The position numbers were made by a program, and so were the translations under genes. A stretch of 64,000 nt of DNA from positions 9,217,799 to 9,281,798 of the forward strand of contig CM067091.1 of the NCBI GenBank assembly GCA_034008185.1, read 5' to 3'. This document shows positions 48,301-58,628 of this stretch, one piece after another. Source of the DNA: Gorsachius magnificus. Its lineage: Eukaryota > Chordata > Aves > Pelecaniformes > Ardeidae. Numbering within the stretch: position 1 is the first letter of the stretch; each line of letters opens with the position of its first letter. Below the pieces are notes generated by a model. It made no database searches, was not told the origin of the DNA, and saw only the letters and a list, made by a program, of their open reading frames with translations.

Positions 48301-51284
48301 AAAACCTTTCAACTCCTTGGTGGTGCAGGGAGAGGCAGTGCATGTGCACCTCCAGACAGGCCTCGAAGGAATCAGACCGTGGCCACCCTTCCGCCAGAAA
48401 GGGAAAAGCAGCTGGAAAACCCTGCCACTGCGGGGTGGGCAACATGGGGTCCAGCCACTTTGAGCCCAGCAGGTTTGTGCAGCTACCCCGTGCCTGGTTC
48501 ATGGCTGCTCTGCCTCTCCAGGAGCCTGCACCACCAGTGAGGAGCTGGCCATGGCTTGGTGAACTGCTGTGGATACAACCCTATCAGAACCTGATGTCCT
48601 TGTTCTGCTAGGGATGTATCCACGATCTGCTCTAGCAGCTGCACCCATCCCCACTGCCATCTCCCTCAAGGGACTCCTCCTGCCCTTCCTTCTCCAAGTA
48701 CCCAAAATGTAGGTGCCATCTTTGCACAATGCAGGGCGGATTAAGTGAGGACAGAAGGTTTATGGAGAAAAAGGCAGGCGGGAGCTCATTGCTGCCACGT
48801 TATGACTGCCTTGATGTTTAATAACTGATCCTCCTGTATGCTGTCTGTCCTTGACATTTTCCACCCTTCATGGAACAAAATGTGTGCTTTAGTGATTCAG
48901 ATCTGGACTCTCCAACCCAAGATCTTCCCAAATGGCACAGTCAACCAGTGGCTGTGCCTGAGGGAGATGCTGCAAGCCAACAGCATGTGAGAGGAGCAGC
49001 TCACCTGATGCCTGGCATCTTCTGAAGAAACAGCACTTCAGGAATCCTTTGATACAGCCGAGAGCTCCAAGGAATTTAAGCTGATGTGGAGGTGATTTAT
49101 GCACACTGCTGCCCTGCGCCTGCCCGCAGCTCGACACAGATACAGCAACATCAGGCAGTTGGACCCGATGGATCTCAGTTTAGATCACAGATTTCCAGCC
49201 TTCCACCGTGCATTTCTATGCTCTGTATTTGTCCTTCAGGGAGTGAGGGACTGCAAAGGTGCTTCTTCCGGATGTTTGTCCCTCAAAGGCAAGCTTCTCC
49301 CTTAACAGAAGATATTTCAAATTGGTTTAGCTTCTATCTGCACACCCCAATTGCTTTGAAACTTGCAGGAGCTCTGCAGGGCCAAGCATGGACTTAGATG
49401 GGCATCCAGGAGTCTTTGAATCATGGGATTCCTCAGATCCTTCCGTCTACACCCAAACACATAGCTCACATTGCTAGTCAAATTGTTCTGCAATCGCCAT
49501 GCAAAGGTAAATCACACCCCACAGGAGTGGGTGGGTTGTAAACTGAAAGCATAGTGAGAATCGCTTCGTCAGAGGAAATTCCCCAAAAATCCTCCACCCG
49601 CTCTCCATTCATCAATACATCTTACATCCTACAAAGCTCTTCATAAAAGTGTTCTTTTTTTTTTTCTTTCCTCCCCCCCAAAACTGAGGCTCTCAGCAAA
49701 AAGGAGGGCTTGGACTGTAGATAAGCAATTGGAATTAGCAAGAAACAGTTCTGACACGTGCAAAACATTGCGAGAAAAAAGTGTTTGCATCTCTGCTCAC
49801 AAAAAGCTCTCGCCCGTGCCACCTCTCACCCCTGGGGAGCTTTGGGGACGATTTTACCACTGGAGCTGTGCAGCTGATGCATGATGATCAGGGATCAAAT
49901 ATGGAGGGAACATCTTACATAAACAAAATCATAGGTAAGGCAGACTTGCTGTACATCATGCTGCAAGCACCCTCCTGGGAGCAAAAAGAGAAGGTCTGCA
50001 AAGCGCTGGTGATCAGACCTCTGAGCTGATGCCCACCCACACGGATACCTTGACCTGGGACACAGGTACACAGGTGGTGTTTCCAGATCCCAAATCATGC
50101 AGAGCCAAACTGGTGCCACTGGAGCAACAATCTGATTAATTCCCAGCCTGGGTAATCCACCCTTGATAACACAGGGCTGATGACACCAGTACAGCCAGAC
50201 TGGGGAAGTCCCATGTCAGAAAGCTGCGAATGACACACTGCTGGAGGTGGCTTACGTGGTGACTTAAGTCAGGGCTGACCAAGTGACAGCCCCAGGGCTG
50301 GATCCGATACACAGGCCGTTTATCTGCTTTCCCAGAAAGGCCAGTCCGTCCACTGGGTGATGAGAGATGGCGGTGTACAGGGAGATACAGGAGAGCCTGC
50401 AAACCTGGGGTTAGACCAAGTCATACACAGTACCTTGTAAATACAGCTGCAGTAGTTTGGGTCCTTGAGACCTCAGAATTACAAGGAACTACTGCTTGTT
50501 CTGGGCCAAAAAGACCGGTGAGAGAGATGCTACCAGAACTAGTCAGCCCTTTCCCAGCTCTGCTCCCCAGCTGTTGGATGGGCAGCATGAAACGCAGCGG
50601 ACAAGTCTACGCTGGCCCCTGTAAAACAAAACACTAGTGGTTCGAGAACAGGAAGTCCTCAAGACACAAGAGCGCAGGATGATGGCACACAACGTGGCAA
50701 ACATGGAGGGTCCAGACACCTCTTGCCACCACAATGCCTCCCATACCCTTCCTTTTCTGCAGTCACCGCTTCCTCTCAAAACATGCCAGGTTATGCTGGT
50801 GAAACATCTAGGGGACACAGTAAAAAGCTAGACCAGAGAGCTGATCCCAGTCAGCATAGCCCCATTTCTGGTCTAATTATTTTCAAACTGGGTGATTTGC
50901 TGATCTGGCTCGCCCTTCCCAAAGGAGAAGGGATATAAGTCAGTGTAGAGACGGGGGGACTTTCACACTTGTGTTCAGCAAGGGTGCTCTCTCATCTGTC
51001 ATTCTGTTCCCAAAATGGTGGGCTATTTACCACCCCTGGTACCTTCTGTAATGCAAATGGATGTGGAGAGTCCCTTCCTGCCTGTTGCTCCTATCCAAGA
51101 ACTCCTGCCCCTTGCACACCTCTCTTCTGAGTGAGAGAGGCTTTTATGGCTGGATGCATCTGCAGAGACCAGGGCAGACAATCCCCTTGTATTTGTTCCT
51201 CACCTGGGTGTGCATCTGCCCGTGAACTCTCAGGCAGGCAGGTATATGTATGTGAGTCTGTGTTTATTATCACTAAAAAATGCA

Positions 51285-51370
51285 TTTGTCAAAATACCCA
51301 GAGTTAAAAAACAATCATTATGTAATTATATTAAATAATTAGCCAACTGATTCATCAGTTAAAGGCTCAC
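51285..51370. promoter_or_regulatory. Candidate regulatory block, homeodomain-rich, 2.2 kb upstream of CITED4
   Basis: About 70 bp of very AT-rich sequence with GTAATTATATTAAATAATTAG and the near-palindrome AACTGATTCATCAGTT. Close to the CITED4 promoter. Function is inferred. Confidence 0.28.
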
Positions 51371-53495
51371 CAACAACACCTGAAACCCGTTCCAGCCACT
51401 TAACAAGGTGGCACAAACAAAAGCAACTCCCAGAATGTCCTGGAGGTTAATGGCCCTGTGCTCTGTCCAGGGAAGAGAAGATGCTTTCCATTCCTGGCTG
51501 CTCACATCTGGAAGCTGAGGGCTTCTGGGCATTATCTGCTCTGAGCTGCTGGTTTAAGGTGTTTTGATACAGCGATATGTCATGTAAGTAACTCTTCAGG
51601 TTAGTACTGTGTGGTCATGCAAAATGCCTGTGCTGCCTGACTTCAATCCCTTCACAACAGTGTATACGTAGACCTCATTTCTCAAGTAATACAGTTAGTA
51701 ACGAACAATGTATTTGGCAACCTTTGGAGCACTTTGTAGGCACTTTCTTCTGCTCAGGGGGGTCCATGAGCATAATGAATACACAGAGCACCTACGACTC
51801 CATGAAACAGCCTGCTCCAAGTCTCCAGAAAACTTCTGTCTGTTATTACCAGAGCCATGACCTGAGATGCTGTAGTTAAAGGCTGCATGGGAGAGCACAC
51901 AAAGACAGAATGAGGTTGGGGAAGCAAGTTTAATTTTGCCATCATCTGCCTTCCAAGTGGGTAACCATGCAACACTAATATCTAAAAAAAGTAGTCTCTG
52001 AGTTCCTTCGAAACAAAAAAAAAAAGGGGGCAAAAATCACCACTGTGCTTTCATACACTACTGGAAAGCACCATGTTCTACAAAGAACACCAGTGCCACT
52101 GTAGTCTAGGCCCATGGTCCACGGTAAAATAATTTGGCTAGCATGGCTCAGTGGGTGAGCCTGTGGGTTGCACTGGGACCCTGCGACCCAAAACTGCACT
52201 CAGAGGCAAAAGACACAGCTGCAGAGTTACACCAGTAAATCTGTGCTTGTAACATTCACCAGCTGTGTTTAGTCAACATCAGTGCATCCTTGCCAGGAAG
52301 GCACCACTGGCAGAGTAACCAACCACGTAGTTGATGCCACTAACTAACCTGAGTCACCTTGGCCAGTAAGGTCTTGCTACGTGGTAGCATCCCATTGCTG
52401 ACCCTGCAACCAGAACTGCCGTCAAGCAAGAACCCTCCTCATGACGGCCAGCAGCCTGCTACACCAGGGCATGTGCTGGCAGGGGCTGGCGTGCAGAGGC
52501 CCTGGAAGTGCTTGACAAAGGTCTGCATGCATGTCCTCCAGTCTGAACAGCACAACCTCCACAGTGGGTACCTGTGCCCCAGCCAGCCATGTGATCAGGT
52601 AGGAAGGCTTGGTCAGAGTGACACTGGGGGAGAGGAAGGCACTGGAGGTGTGGCTCTTTCCAGAGAGCTAATCTTATGCTGTTTGCAATATCAGAGGCAG
52701 ACAGGATCCCTGCTCAGGAAGCAGAGCAAATACAACACAAGCAAATACAGTTCAAAATTAGCACTTCACATGAACGCACCACCATTCCCAGCATGCATGG
52801 GCTGGGAGCAGAAATGACCTGTCTGTTCCCCAGTCACCCCAGGCCCCATCCTTACCCCAAGGCACACAAGTGGGGTATTGGACAGGGATGACCCAAGTTT
52901 TCTGCAGCTGAGTATTCCTGGAGGAATTGTGGTGCCCATATCACACTGAGGAATCCCCAGCCCAGCACACTGGGGACACTATTCCTTGTTCCCAACCACC
53001 TCCATGCCCCTCGCTCTTGTTGATGCCGACATGGAAAAACAGGACACTGTGTTTACTGTCTGTAGGGATGGTAATACCACTCATCCTGTTCAGGAGCAGA
53101 GTACGTCCTGGGGGGCTCCTGGCCACCAGCAGGGTACCAGCAGGAAACTGGGGGCACTGGGCTGGGGGCCCTGGATGCCATCCACTCCTTTCCACCCCAG
53201 CCTGCCCAACATGTCTGCACCTCGGATCCAAGGGGAGAGCGCCCAATCCCAAAGCCCCGACAGTGGGGATTTAGCAACATCAGCGCCCTACGTGCTGGAG
53301 GCAGCCAGTCCCCCTCAAGCTGGGCCGTGTCATGACAAGGGGGCGCGTCGCGACCAGAGGGCGTGTTGCGAGAGCGGCTCGGAGAGCCCCACCAGCAGCC
53401 ATGCCGTGCCGTGCCGCCCCGACATCGAGCCGCCCGGCTGGGCCATCGTGCCGCCCTCCCGCCCCTCCGGGGGCCGGGCAGCACCGGGCCGCGCT

Positions 53496-53552
53496 CCAAT
53501 GGGCGGCGGGGGGCCGGGCCGGGCGTTCCGCCCCTGCCCGCGTCTCTATAAG
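53496..53552 (+). promoter_or_regulatory. CITED4: CITED4 core promoter: CCAAT box, GC box, TATA box
   Basis: A CCAAT pentamer at 53496-53500 is directly followed by GGGCGG at 53501-53506, and TATAAG lies at 53547-53552. The spacing is the classical one for an RNA polymerase II promoter and predicts transcription starting near 53575-53585. The elements sit inside a CpG island and point toward the CITED4 exon on the same strand. The motifs are seen; the start site is inferred and has no 5' end data behind it. Confidence 0.75.
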
Positions 53553-53577
53553 TGCCGGGAGCGCTTCGCTTCGCATA

Positions 53578-53647
53578 CGCTGAGCCAAGCGGAGCTATCG
53601 GGGTGCTACTCGTACGCGGAGCCGCTGCCCGCCGGAGCCCCAGATCG
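53578..53647 (+). other. CITED4: CITED4 exon 1 (5'UTR, non-coding), predicted
   Basis: The exon begins about 25-30 bp after the TATA box and ends at a GT donor at 53648 (context TCG|GTGCGT). It contains no ATG, so no upstream reading frame precedes the main start codon. The 5' edge is an estimate. A 5'UTR exon followed by a short intron is known for CITED2; I infer the same layout here. Confidence 0.55.
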
Positions 53648-53906
53648 GTGCGTACCCGCGCGGGCACAGCCCGGCTCCCCGGGGCGGGGCGCAGGGACGC
53701 CGCGGGCTGCGTCGCGCTGAGCTTTGTCCGCCAGCCGCGGGCGGGTGGGCAGCAGCTCGGCTCCCGGGGAGGCTGCAGTGCGGTGCCTTCCTGCCGGGGC
53801 GAAGGTGGGGGGTGCTCCGGGATCCTCGGTCGGAGCCAGCTCAGACGGGAGCGGGAAGCGGTGCTGTACCCGGGATCCTTGCCCTGAGCCGTGTGTCGCC
53901 TTGCAG
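53648..53906 (+). other. CITED4: CITED4 5'UTR intron, predicted (259 bp)
   Basis: The donor is GTGCGT at 53648. The acceptor ends TTGCAG at 53906, 12 bp before the start codon, with a modest pyrimidine stretch upstream. The CITED4 frame stays open through part of this intron back to about 53724, but that extension has no ATG. A retained intron would therefore not obviously give a longer protein. Predicted from splice consensus alone. Confidence 0.55.
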
Positions 53907-53918
53907 GGGCCTGGAGCC

Positions 53919-54533
53919 ATGGCAGAGCACATGATGATGTCCATGAGCCACGGTGGCACCGGGCTGCAGAGCTACCGCATGGGGGTGAGTGGGCTGCAGG
54001 GCCCCCCGCAGCACGGGCAGCATGTGCTGAGGACACTGCCTGCCGCCAGTCAGATGATGCCCTACGGAGGGGCTGGTATGGATGGTGCGATGAGACCAAG
54101 ACCCAACCTCAGCGGACAGATGGGCCACCACCAGATACAGAATGCGATGATGTTCAGTGGCCCAAGTCAGCAGCAGCAGTACATGGGGCCAGTGGGCACC
54201 CAGCAGCTAATGGCTAGCATGCACCTACAAAAACTCAACACCCAGTACCAGGGTCACCCGCTGGGTATGAGCAATGGGCCCATGGGAGCTGGTGCCCAGC
54301 AGTACAGAGTGGGGCCAAGCCAGCACTCTAGCATGCAGCACGTGCCCTCACCAGCACTGACCTTGAATGTTATGGACACTGATCTCATAGATGAGGAGGT
54401 CTTGACATCCCTTGTCCTGGAACTAGGGTTGGACCGGATTCAGGAGCTGCCAGAGCTATTCTTGGGACAGAACGAGTTTGACTTCATTTCAGACTTTGTT
54501 AGCAAACAGCAACCCAGTGCCATCAGCTGCTGA
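53919..54533 (+). CDS. CITED4: CITED4-type CBP/p300-interacting transactivator, 204 aa
   Basis: Nuclear transcription co-regulator without a DNA-binding domain. Family knowledge: the acidic C-terminal region binds the TAZ1/CH1 domain of CBP/p300, co-activates TFAP2 and competes with HIF-1 alpha. Seen: the N-terminal conserved block starts MAEHMMMSMSHG and runs into YRMG (residues 19-22) and HVLRTLP (35-41), followed by a Met/Gln/Gly-rich middle with a QQQQ run at 84-87 and MHLQKLNTQY at 101-110. The C-terminal domain spans about 153-204, with IDEEVL (157-162), the LPEL motif at 177-180, FLGQNEFDF (181-189) and a final Cys. HVLRTLP and FLGQ match mammalian CITED4 better than CITED2. The start is the first ATG after a splice acceptor and sits in a strong Kozak context (GCCATGG). 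The coding sequence is one uninterrupted exon. The middle is unlike the Pro/Ala-rich human protein (184 aa). A chicken paralogue name Cited3 exists in the literature and may denote this group; family certain, symbol likely. Confidence 0.92.
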   Translation: MAEHMMMSMSHGGTGLQSYRMGVSGLQGPPQHGQHVLRTLPAASQMMPYGGAGMDGAMRPRPNLSGQMGHHQIQNAMMFSGPSQQQQYMGPVGTQQLMASMHLQKLNTQYQGHPLGMSNGPMGAGAQQYRVGPSQHSSMQHVPSPALTLNVMDTDLIDEEVLTSLVLELGLDRIQELPELFLGQNEFDFISDFVSKQQPSAISC

Positions 54534-55129
54534 GGGGCTTTGAGCTCCTCCTTGTGTCTTGGTGGTTTTGAGTGTGTCTCTAACTTCCTTCTCCACCTGC
54601 CATCCTCCTCCCTTCCCCTGCCTTGCCTTGTTCTGGATTCCTCACCTCCCCAAAGAGACCATCATCGGACACTGGCTTGCAATGGATTGCTTTTCTCTTC
54701 TGCGTGGTTTTTCATTTGCGAGTCCCTGGGGAGGGGCTGTGTACCCCAAACAGAGAGCAGATCAAGAGCTCTTGCTGTAGAGCTGCCTCTAAATGGCATT
54801 AACAGGATTTCTGGCTTAAGTAGAAATAATGGACTTACGACTTTCCACAACCAGGCTTTGAGTGCACGAAATGATGGGCAGCTGGCAGCCCTGCCAGTAG
54901 CTGGATTTGCTCAAGGATTCTCTGCTGCCAGCGAACTTAAAGGATTCCCTGAGAGAAGATTGTGTCTCTGGTGCATGGTTTGAACCAGTTTCCCTTTGCA
55001 AACATGGGTGGGGTTAGATATTTGTTGGGACTCTTACTGTGACAGTAAATAGGTCTTCGGTCTTGTCTGTTTGGCTCGGAAAGAGGGCACTTCCCCTTCA
55101 GCAGGCTTTTTTTTTAACTGGCTGAGCAA

Positions 55130-55135
55130 AATAAA
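55130..55135 (+). terminator. Proximal poly(A) signal AATAAA of CITED4
   Basis: A canonical hexamer about 600 bp after the stop codon, followed within 30 bp by the GT-rich stretch GGGTGTGCGTATGTG. That is a good downstream element, so this is a plausible main cleavage site. Confidence 0.65.
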
Positions 55136-55308
55136 GTATGCCTTGGGGAAGGGTGTGCGTATGTGCCTAAATGTTCATCTCTGTGGAACTTCAGATCTCT
55201 GACCTGTACAGCTAATCAACTGTAAAATTCACAAAGTGTTAAAGATTGATTCAGGCATAAGGCTTAAAGCTGCAGTCTAACTCCACTTTTTTTCCACCTC
55301 TGAAACCA

Positions 55309-55314
55309 AATAAA
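55309..55314 (+). terminator. Second poly(A) signal AATAAA of CITED4
   Basis: A canonical hexamer about 775 bp after the stop codon. The downstream sequence is less GT-rich than at the proximal site. It would give a 3'UTR of about 800 nt. Confidence 0.6.
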
Positions 55315-55765
55315 GACCATGTAACTGTATATTCCAGATCTAGTCTTATTTATTTTCCTATGATTATTTATTTGCAAGGGCTCCTTTTGTTATTTGGCTT
55401 CGGCACTGCTGGGAAGGATGCATGGAGAGTACTGCAGCTTTAAGATACTAGCTTCAGGAAAAAAAAACCTGGGATAGTTTTCAAGCTGCTCTGCAGATAG
55501 TCACTTCAGCCCGAGAGCTTGATGCTGAACGCATAGGGCTGTAAATCCAACACCTTTCTGAATGCGATAAAGGGGACTCGATTTCCAATTCCCTTACTCA
55601 GAAAAGGTTAAATGTAAAAGCCGGTGGGGTTTTGTTTCCTCTGCGGGGTCCTGTTTCCAGGCGCTGTGGCTCTTGTGAACTCCTGGTTGCTGCTGCCCCC
55701 TGCTGCTGACAGCTCCTGGCAGCTGTCGCTCAACAACCAACTGCGAATGTACAGATCTATTTGCA

Positions 55766-55771
55766 AATAAA
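55766..55771 (+). terminator. Possible distal poly(A) signal AATAAA
   Basis: A canonical hexamer about 1.2 kb after the CITED4 stop, followed by a T/G-rich stretch within 30 bp. Its use would add two AUUUA pentamers (55348-55352 and 55366-55370) to the 3'UTR. Confidence 0.35.
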
Positions 55772-55790
55772 AGCTGAACTATCTCCCGTG

Positions 55791-58251
55791 TCCATTTGTT
55801 TAGTGCTTGTCTCTCGCAGGGGTGCAGAGCGGTGCTGAGCACGGGGGAGAGGTGCTTTGTTGGCTCCTGTCAGTGGGCTGTGGACCCAGCTACTACTGGG
55901 CCTGACCCAACACCCAGCTTGTAAGGATTGTGTTTCTAGTTTAATGATTGGACTAAGTCAATCTTCAACGTGTGGCTGGGAGGATGAGATGCTCCTTCTC
56001 TGTACTGAGGGCAAATTCCTAAGGTGGATGGTGCTGCCCTGTTGCAGAGGGGGTGCTGTTGCTTGCAGCCCTGCTGCTGGCTGACCCATGGTGCTCAGAC
56101 AAGCAGGTGGTGACTCCACACTTCTTTCAGACCAAGTGCAGCTCTGGCAGCTGGGTTGCAGCTCTGCTGGGAGCTCTCTGCTGCAACGTTCTATACCACA
56201 AAGGCCTTTGGTCTCTTACTCTTCTAGAGCATAGCTTTTTCTTTTAAAGGGTTCCCAGCCAGTCCTTTAGCAGAGTTAAGGAATATTCTCATGTGTCCCC
56301 TTCCTGCCCTGTAGCAATGGGGCTGTAGATACTGGTATTGGAGTGGCTGGATCACTTTGACTACATTTTCGATTGCCTGTCAGTGTGTCCCCCCTTGCAC
56401 AACTCAAAGAGCAATTGTCAAAGTCCTGTCCTGTCTGTTTGGTGGTTATGCCTGTGCAATCTGGAGAGCTGCTCAAAAAGTAAATGGTAAGGCTTGTGTT
56501 GCAGGTGGGAGAGCCCTGCCTGGGCTGTCAGCTCTATGGTGATGGGATGTTTGAGACATGGGAGAGCTTTGCTTTCTCTGTGCATCTGCAGAATAGCAGA
56601 TGGCTTGGTCAGCAGGCTGTAGGTAAGCAGCGAGGAGTTGGCAGCTGGGTTTATTCTGCTGAGTAAAAGTAGCTGAACCCCAAAATAAACATGCATGTTC
56701 TGGACTGTTGGTTGTGGTTGGGGGTGCAGGCTGTGTGACACCATTGTGGCCTACAGTGCCCCGGCTACAAGTGGGGTACTATGTCCAGCCCACAGATGCA
56801 CGATTGTCAACTTTAGTAATTTCTGCAGAGGTTTCTCGGGAACACGTTTCTCTGTAAGAAGCACTTGGCATTTGATGTAAACCAGACAGAGGAACATGTC
56901 AGTACGCCCTCTTGGAGGGCTGTGCAGTGCACTGGGAAAGGGGCTATTGATTTAGGTCAGAGCAGGGGAGCTGATGTTGCCAGAGATGTGGAGTGACTGG
57001 GGGGTCCCAGTCAGGATTTTCTTGAGAGTCTGTCCTAGCAGGCTCAATTGAGATTATTTCAATGTCAGCTTTCTTACAAATGCAAACTTCAGAGCAGGAA
57101 TGAACTCCTTGGGTGTGTTACCTCTTCATTTCCCAAAAAGATACCGTTAATTGTGGTCAGCCTCTATGATTTCCTAAATAACCCAGGCCAAAAACACTTA
57201 TGATTTCTGCTCCAGGCCTATTGTTTCTGGCTGGGTTAGGCTGGATGAATCCAGTGATAACCTCCTTTCCAATGCCTTCTTGGCTTAGGTGCAGTTTGGA
57301 CCACCTGCTTCCTGCTTTGTATGCCTTGCATTTGGCACACAGGACCTGCTACAGCTGTATGAGCTACAGCTGTACGAGCTGCAGCTTGGGCAGCTCTAGT
57401 TCTCCCTCTCCGCTAGGCTTTACAGTGGAGCCTGCCTGTCCGGGTCCCCTGGCAGGGTGGCTGGCACCATGCAGCGAGCAGAGGTGCTGGGTGGCTCAGT
57501 GGCGCAACCTGGGTCTGCAGACAACTTTCTCAAAGTCATCCAAGATCACCAAAAATACAACAGGGCTGAGCTCTGCTTTCCTCGCCTAGCTGACACTGAC
57601 CTCTTTATCCATTAGGCAGGAGGGCAGCAGGGTGATGCTCCAAAGCACTGGTATCGCATGGGCTGACAGGCACAGCCAAGCACTGCAAACAGTTGCAGAA
57701 TGACAGTGCCAATTAGTTTGGGAGCTTTGAGGGCATAAGCAAACTCCTCGTGTGGAGAGTTTGTGTTTACAGACAACTGCTGGGAAGCGCCTCTCCTCTG
57801 AGATACCAGGAGGCTGTTTTCTGTGTCAGGGAAGGAGGAGGGTTCTCCTTCCCCGCTGCCTAGTCCAGACAGGATGGCTGGGATGCAGCCACCTGTCCCC
57901 TCACCTAGGCTGGGTCCTCTGTTTTACTCCAGATAGGCTTCGTGGCTACTCCTGTGAAGACCAGGTCTCAAGGCAGCCTCTGAGAGCACATGAGTGTGAA
58001 AGTACAGAAAGACAAAGCATTTCTCTGCATCCTTGTCTTTGACCACGTGCTCTCAAGGTGGTAAGTTTGCTGGTAATGCTCAGTGATTCAGAATAGCAAA
58101 AATGAAAGTCCAGTGCAGAGAGCTGGTGAAGGATCTGCTAATAGTGAGTGGCTGGGCAATAAGATGAGTCACAACTGGTAAATATGAAATTATATGTGTA
58201 GGGTTGATCTGTCCTGACTTCACACACAGCACTGGACTCAAACTGGCTACA
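55791..58251. other. Intergenic downstream of CITED4
   Basis: Unique DNA with only the 15-bp triple repeat at 57348. The 129-residue frame at 57200-57589 includes that repeat and has no recognisable domain. No terminal exon of a convergent neighbour (KCNQ4 would be expected from human gene order) is visible. Confidence 0.55.
57348..57392 (+). repeat. Imperfect 15-bp tandem repeat, three copies
   Basis: Units start GCTACAGCTGTATGA, GCTACAGCTGTACGA and GCTGCAGCTTGGGCA. Each unit contains a CAGCTG or CAGCT E-box-like core, so two E-boxes (CAGCTG) lie exactly 15 bp apart. Confidence 0.8.
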
Positions 58252-58628
58252 GCTACTCAGGAAAGACCTTAGCGTTACAGTGAATCTCAGCTTGCTGTTC
58301 AGGAGGAGCCAGACAAGCAAAGGGAAAGTTAGAAATCATTAGGAGAGGAATAGAAAGCAGAATCAAGCAGTGAATGCCTTACAGTATCAGTACACAGTTC
58401 AGCTGCATCCTGTGCACTGCCCACGCTACCAGATTGTCCAAAATTCTGGTCTGTTCATCAGAAAAATGACAACGTAAAACCAGAGAAACTGCAGAGGAGG
58501 AGGAAACAACTGAGGCAGAGTAATGTTTCTCAAAAGAAGCCACAAAATAGACTGGGACTCTTTAGTCAGGAAGGAGAAGACTGAGTAACAGAGGTTTATA
58601 AAACAAGTGAAAGAGGAAGGGAATTATT
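58252..58628 (+). mobile_element. Ancient CR1/L3-type LINE relic
   Basis: Strongly diverged, but the order of blocks is diagnostic: TACTCAGGAAAGACCTTAGCGTTACAGTG, AATTCTGGTCTGTTCATC, CTGGGACTCTTTAGTCAGGA followed by GAGAAGACTGAG, then AGGTTTATAAAAC. These are the successive blocks of the reverse-transcriptase tail in old amniote CR1/L3 elements. Many small indels, no open frame, and clearly older than the other CR1 copies. The downstream limit is uncertain. Confidence 0.7.

Larger units (their letters stand above)
40474..53324. other. Upstream flank of CITED4, no gene seen
   Basis: 12.9 kb of mostly GC-rich unique DNA between the last upstream CR1 fragment and the CITED4 CpG island. It contains the unexplained 339-codon frame (41350), a G-rich tract (44782), a small CpG-rich patch near 45730-45820 (CACGTG at about 45740) and two AT-rich candidate enhancers (47930 and 51285). 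It has almost no interspersed repeats, which fits a regulatory flank kept free of insertions. Confidence 0.6.
53325..53905. other. CpG island over the CITED4 promoter and 5'UTR
   Basis: CpG dinucleotides are dense here, whereas most of the window is CpG-poor. The island covers the promoter, the non-coding first exon and the short intron. It also produces long chance open frames on both strands, including a 348-residue minus-strand frame at 53053-54099, which I do not regard as genes. Island boundaries were judged by eye. Confidence 0.85.
54534..55335 (+). other. CITED4: CITED4 3'UTR
   Basis: Unique, moderately AT-rich sequence follows the TGA stop. It carries poly(A) signals at 55130-55135 and 55309-55314. 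The 3' end near 55330 assumes cleavage 15-25 bp after the second signal. A longer form could reach about 55,790 through a third signal. Confidence 0.7.

Noticed and set aside
1..53000. Search for CTPS1 or SCMH1 exons upstream
   Set aside because: No translated segment resembles CTP synthase or a Polycomb MBT/SPM protein in the open frames available.
53724..53918. In-frame 65-codon extension before the CITED4 ATG
   Set aside because: It has no ATG (it opens with TTG), lies inside the predicted 5'UTR intron and does not match the N-terminus of any CITED protein.
53053..54099. 348-residue minus-strand open frame across the CITED4 promoter
   Set aside because: It is antisense to a real gene within a CpG island, where stop codons are scarce. 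No family resemblance; Arg/Ala/Pro-rich composition reflects GC content.
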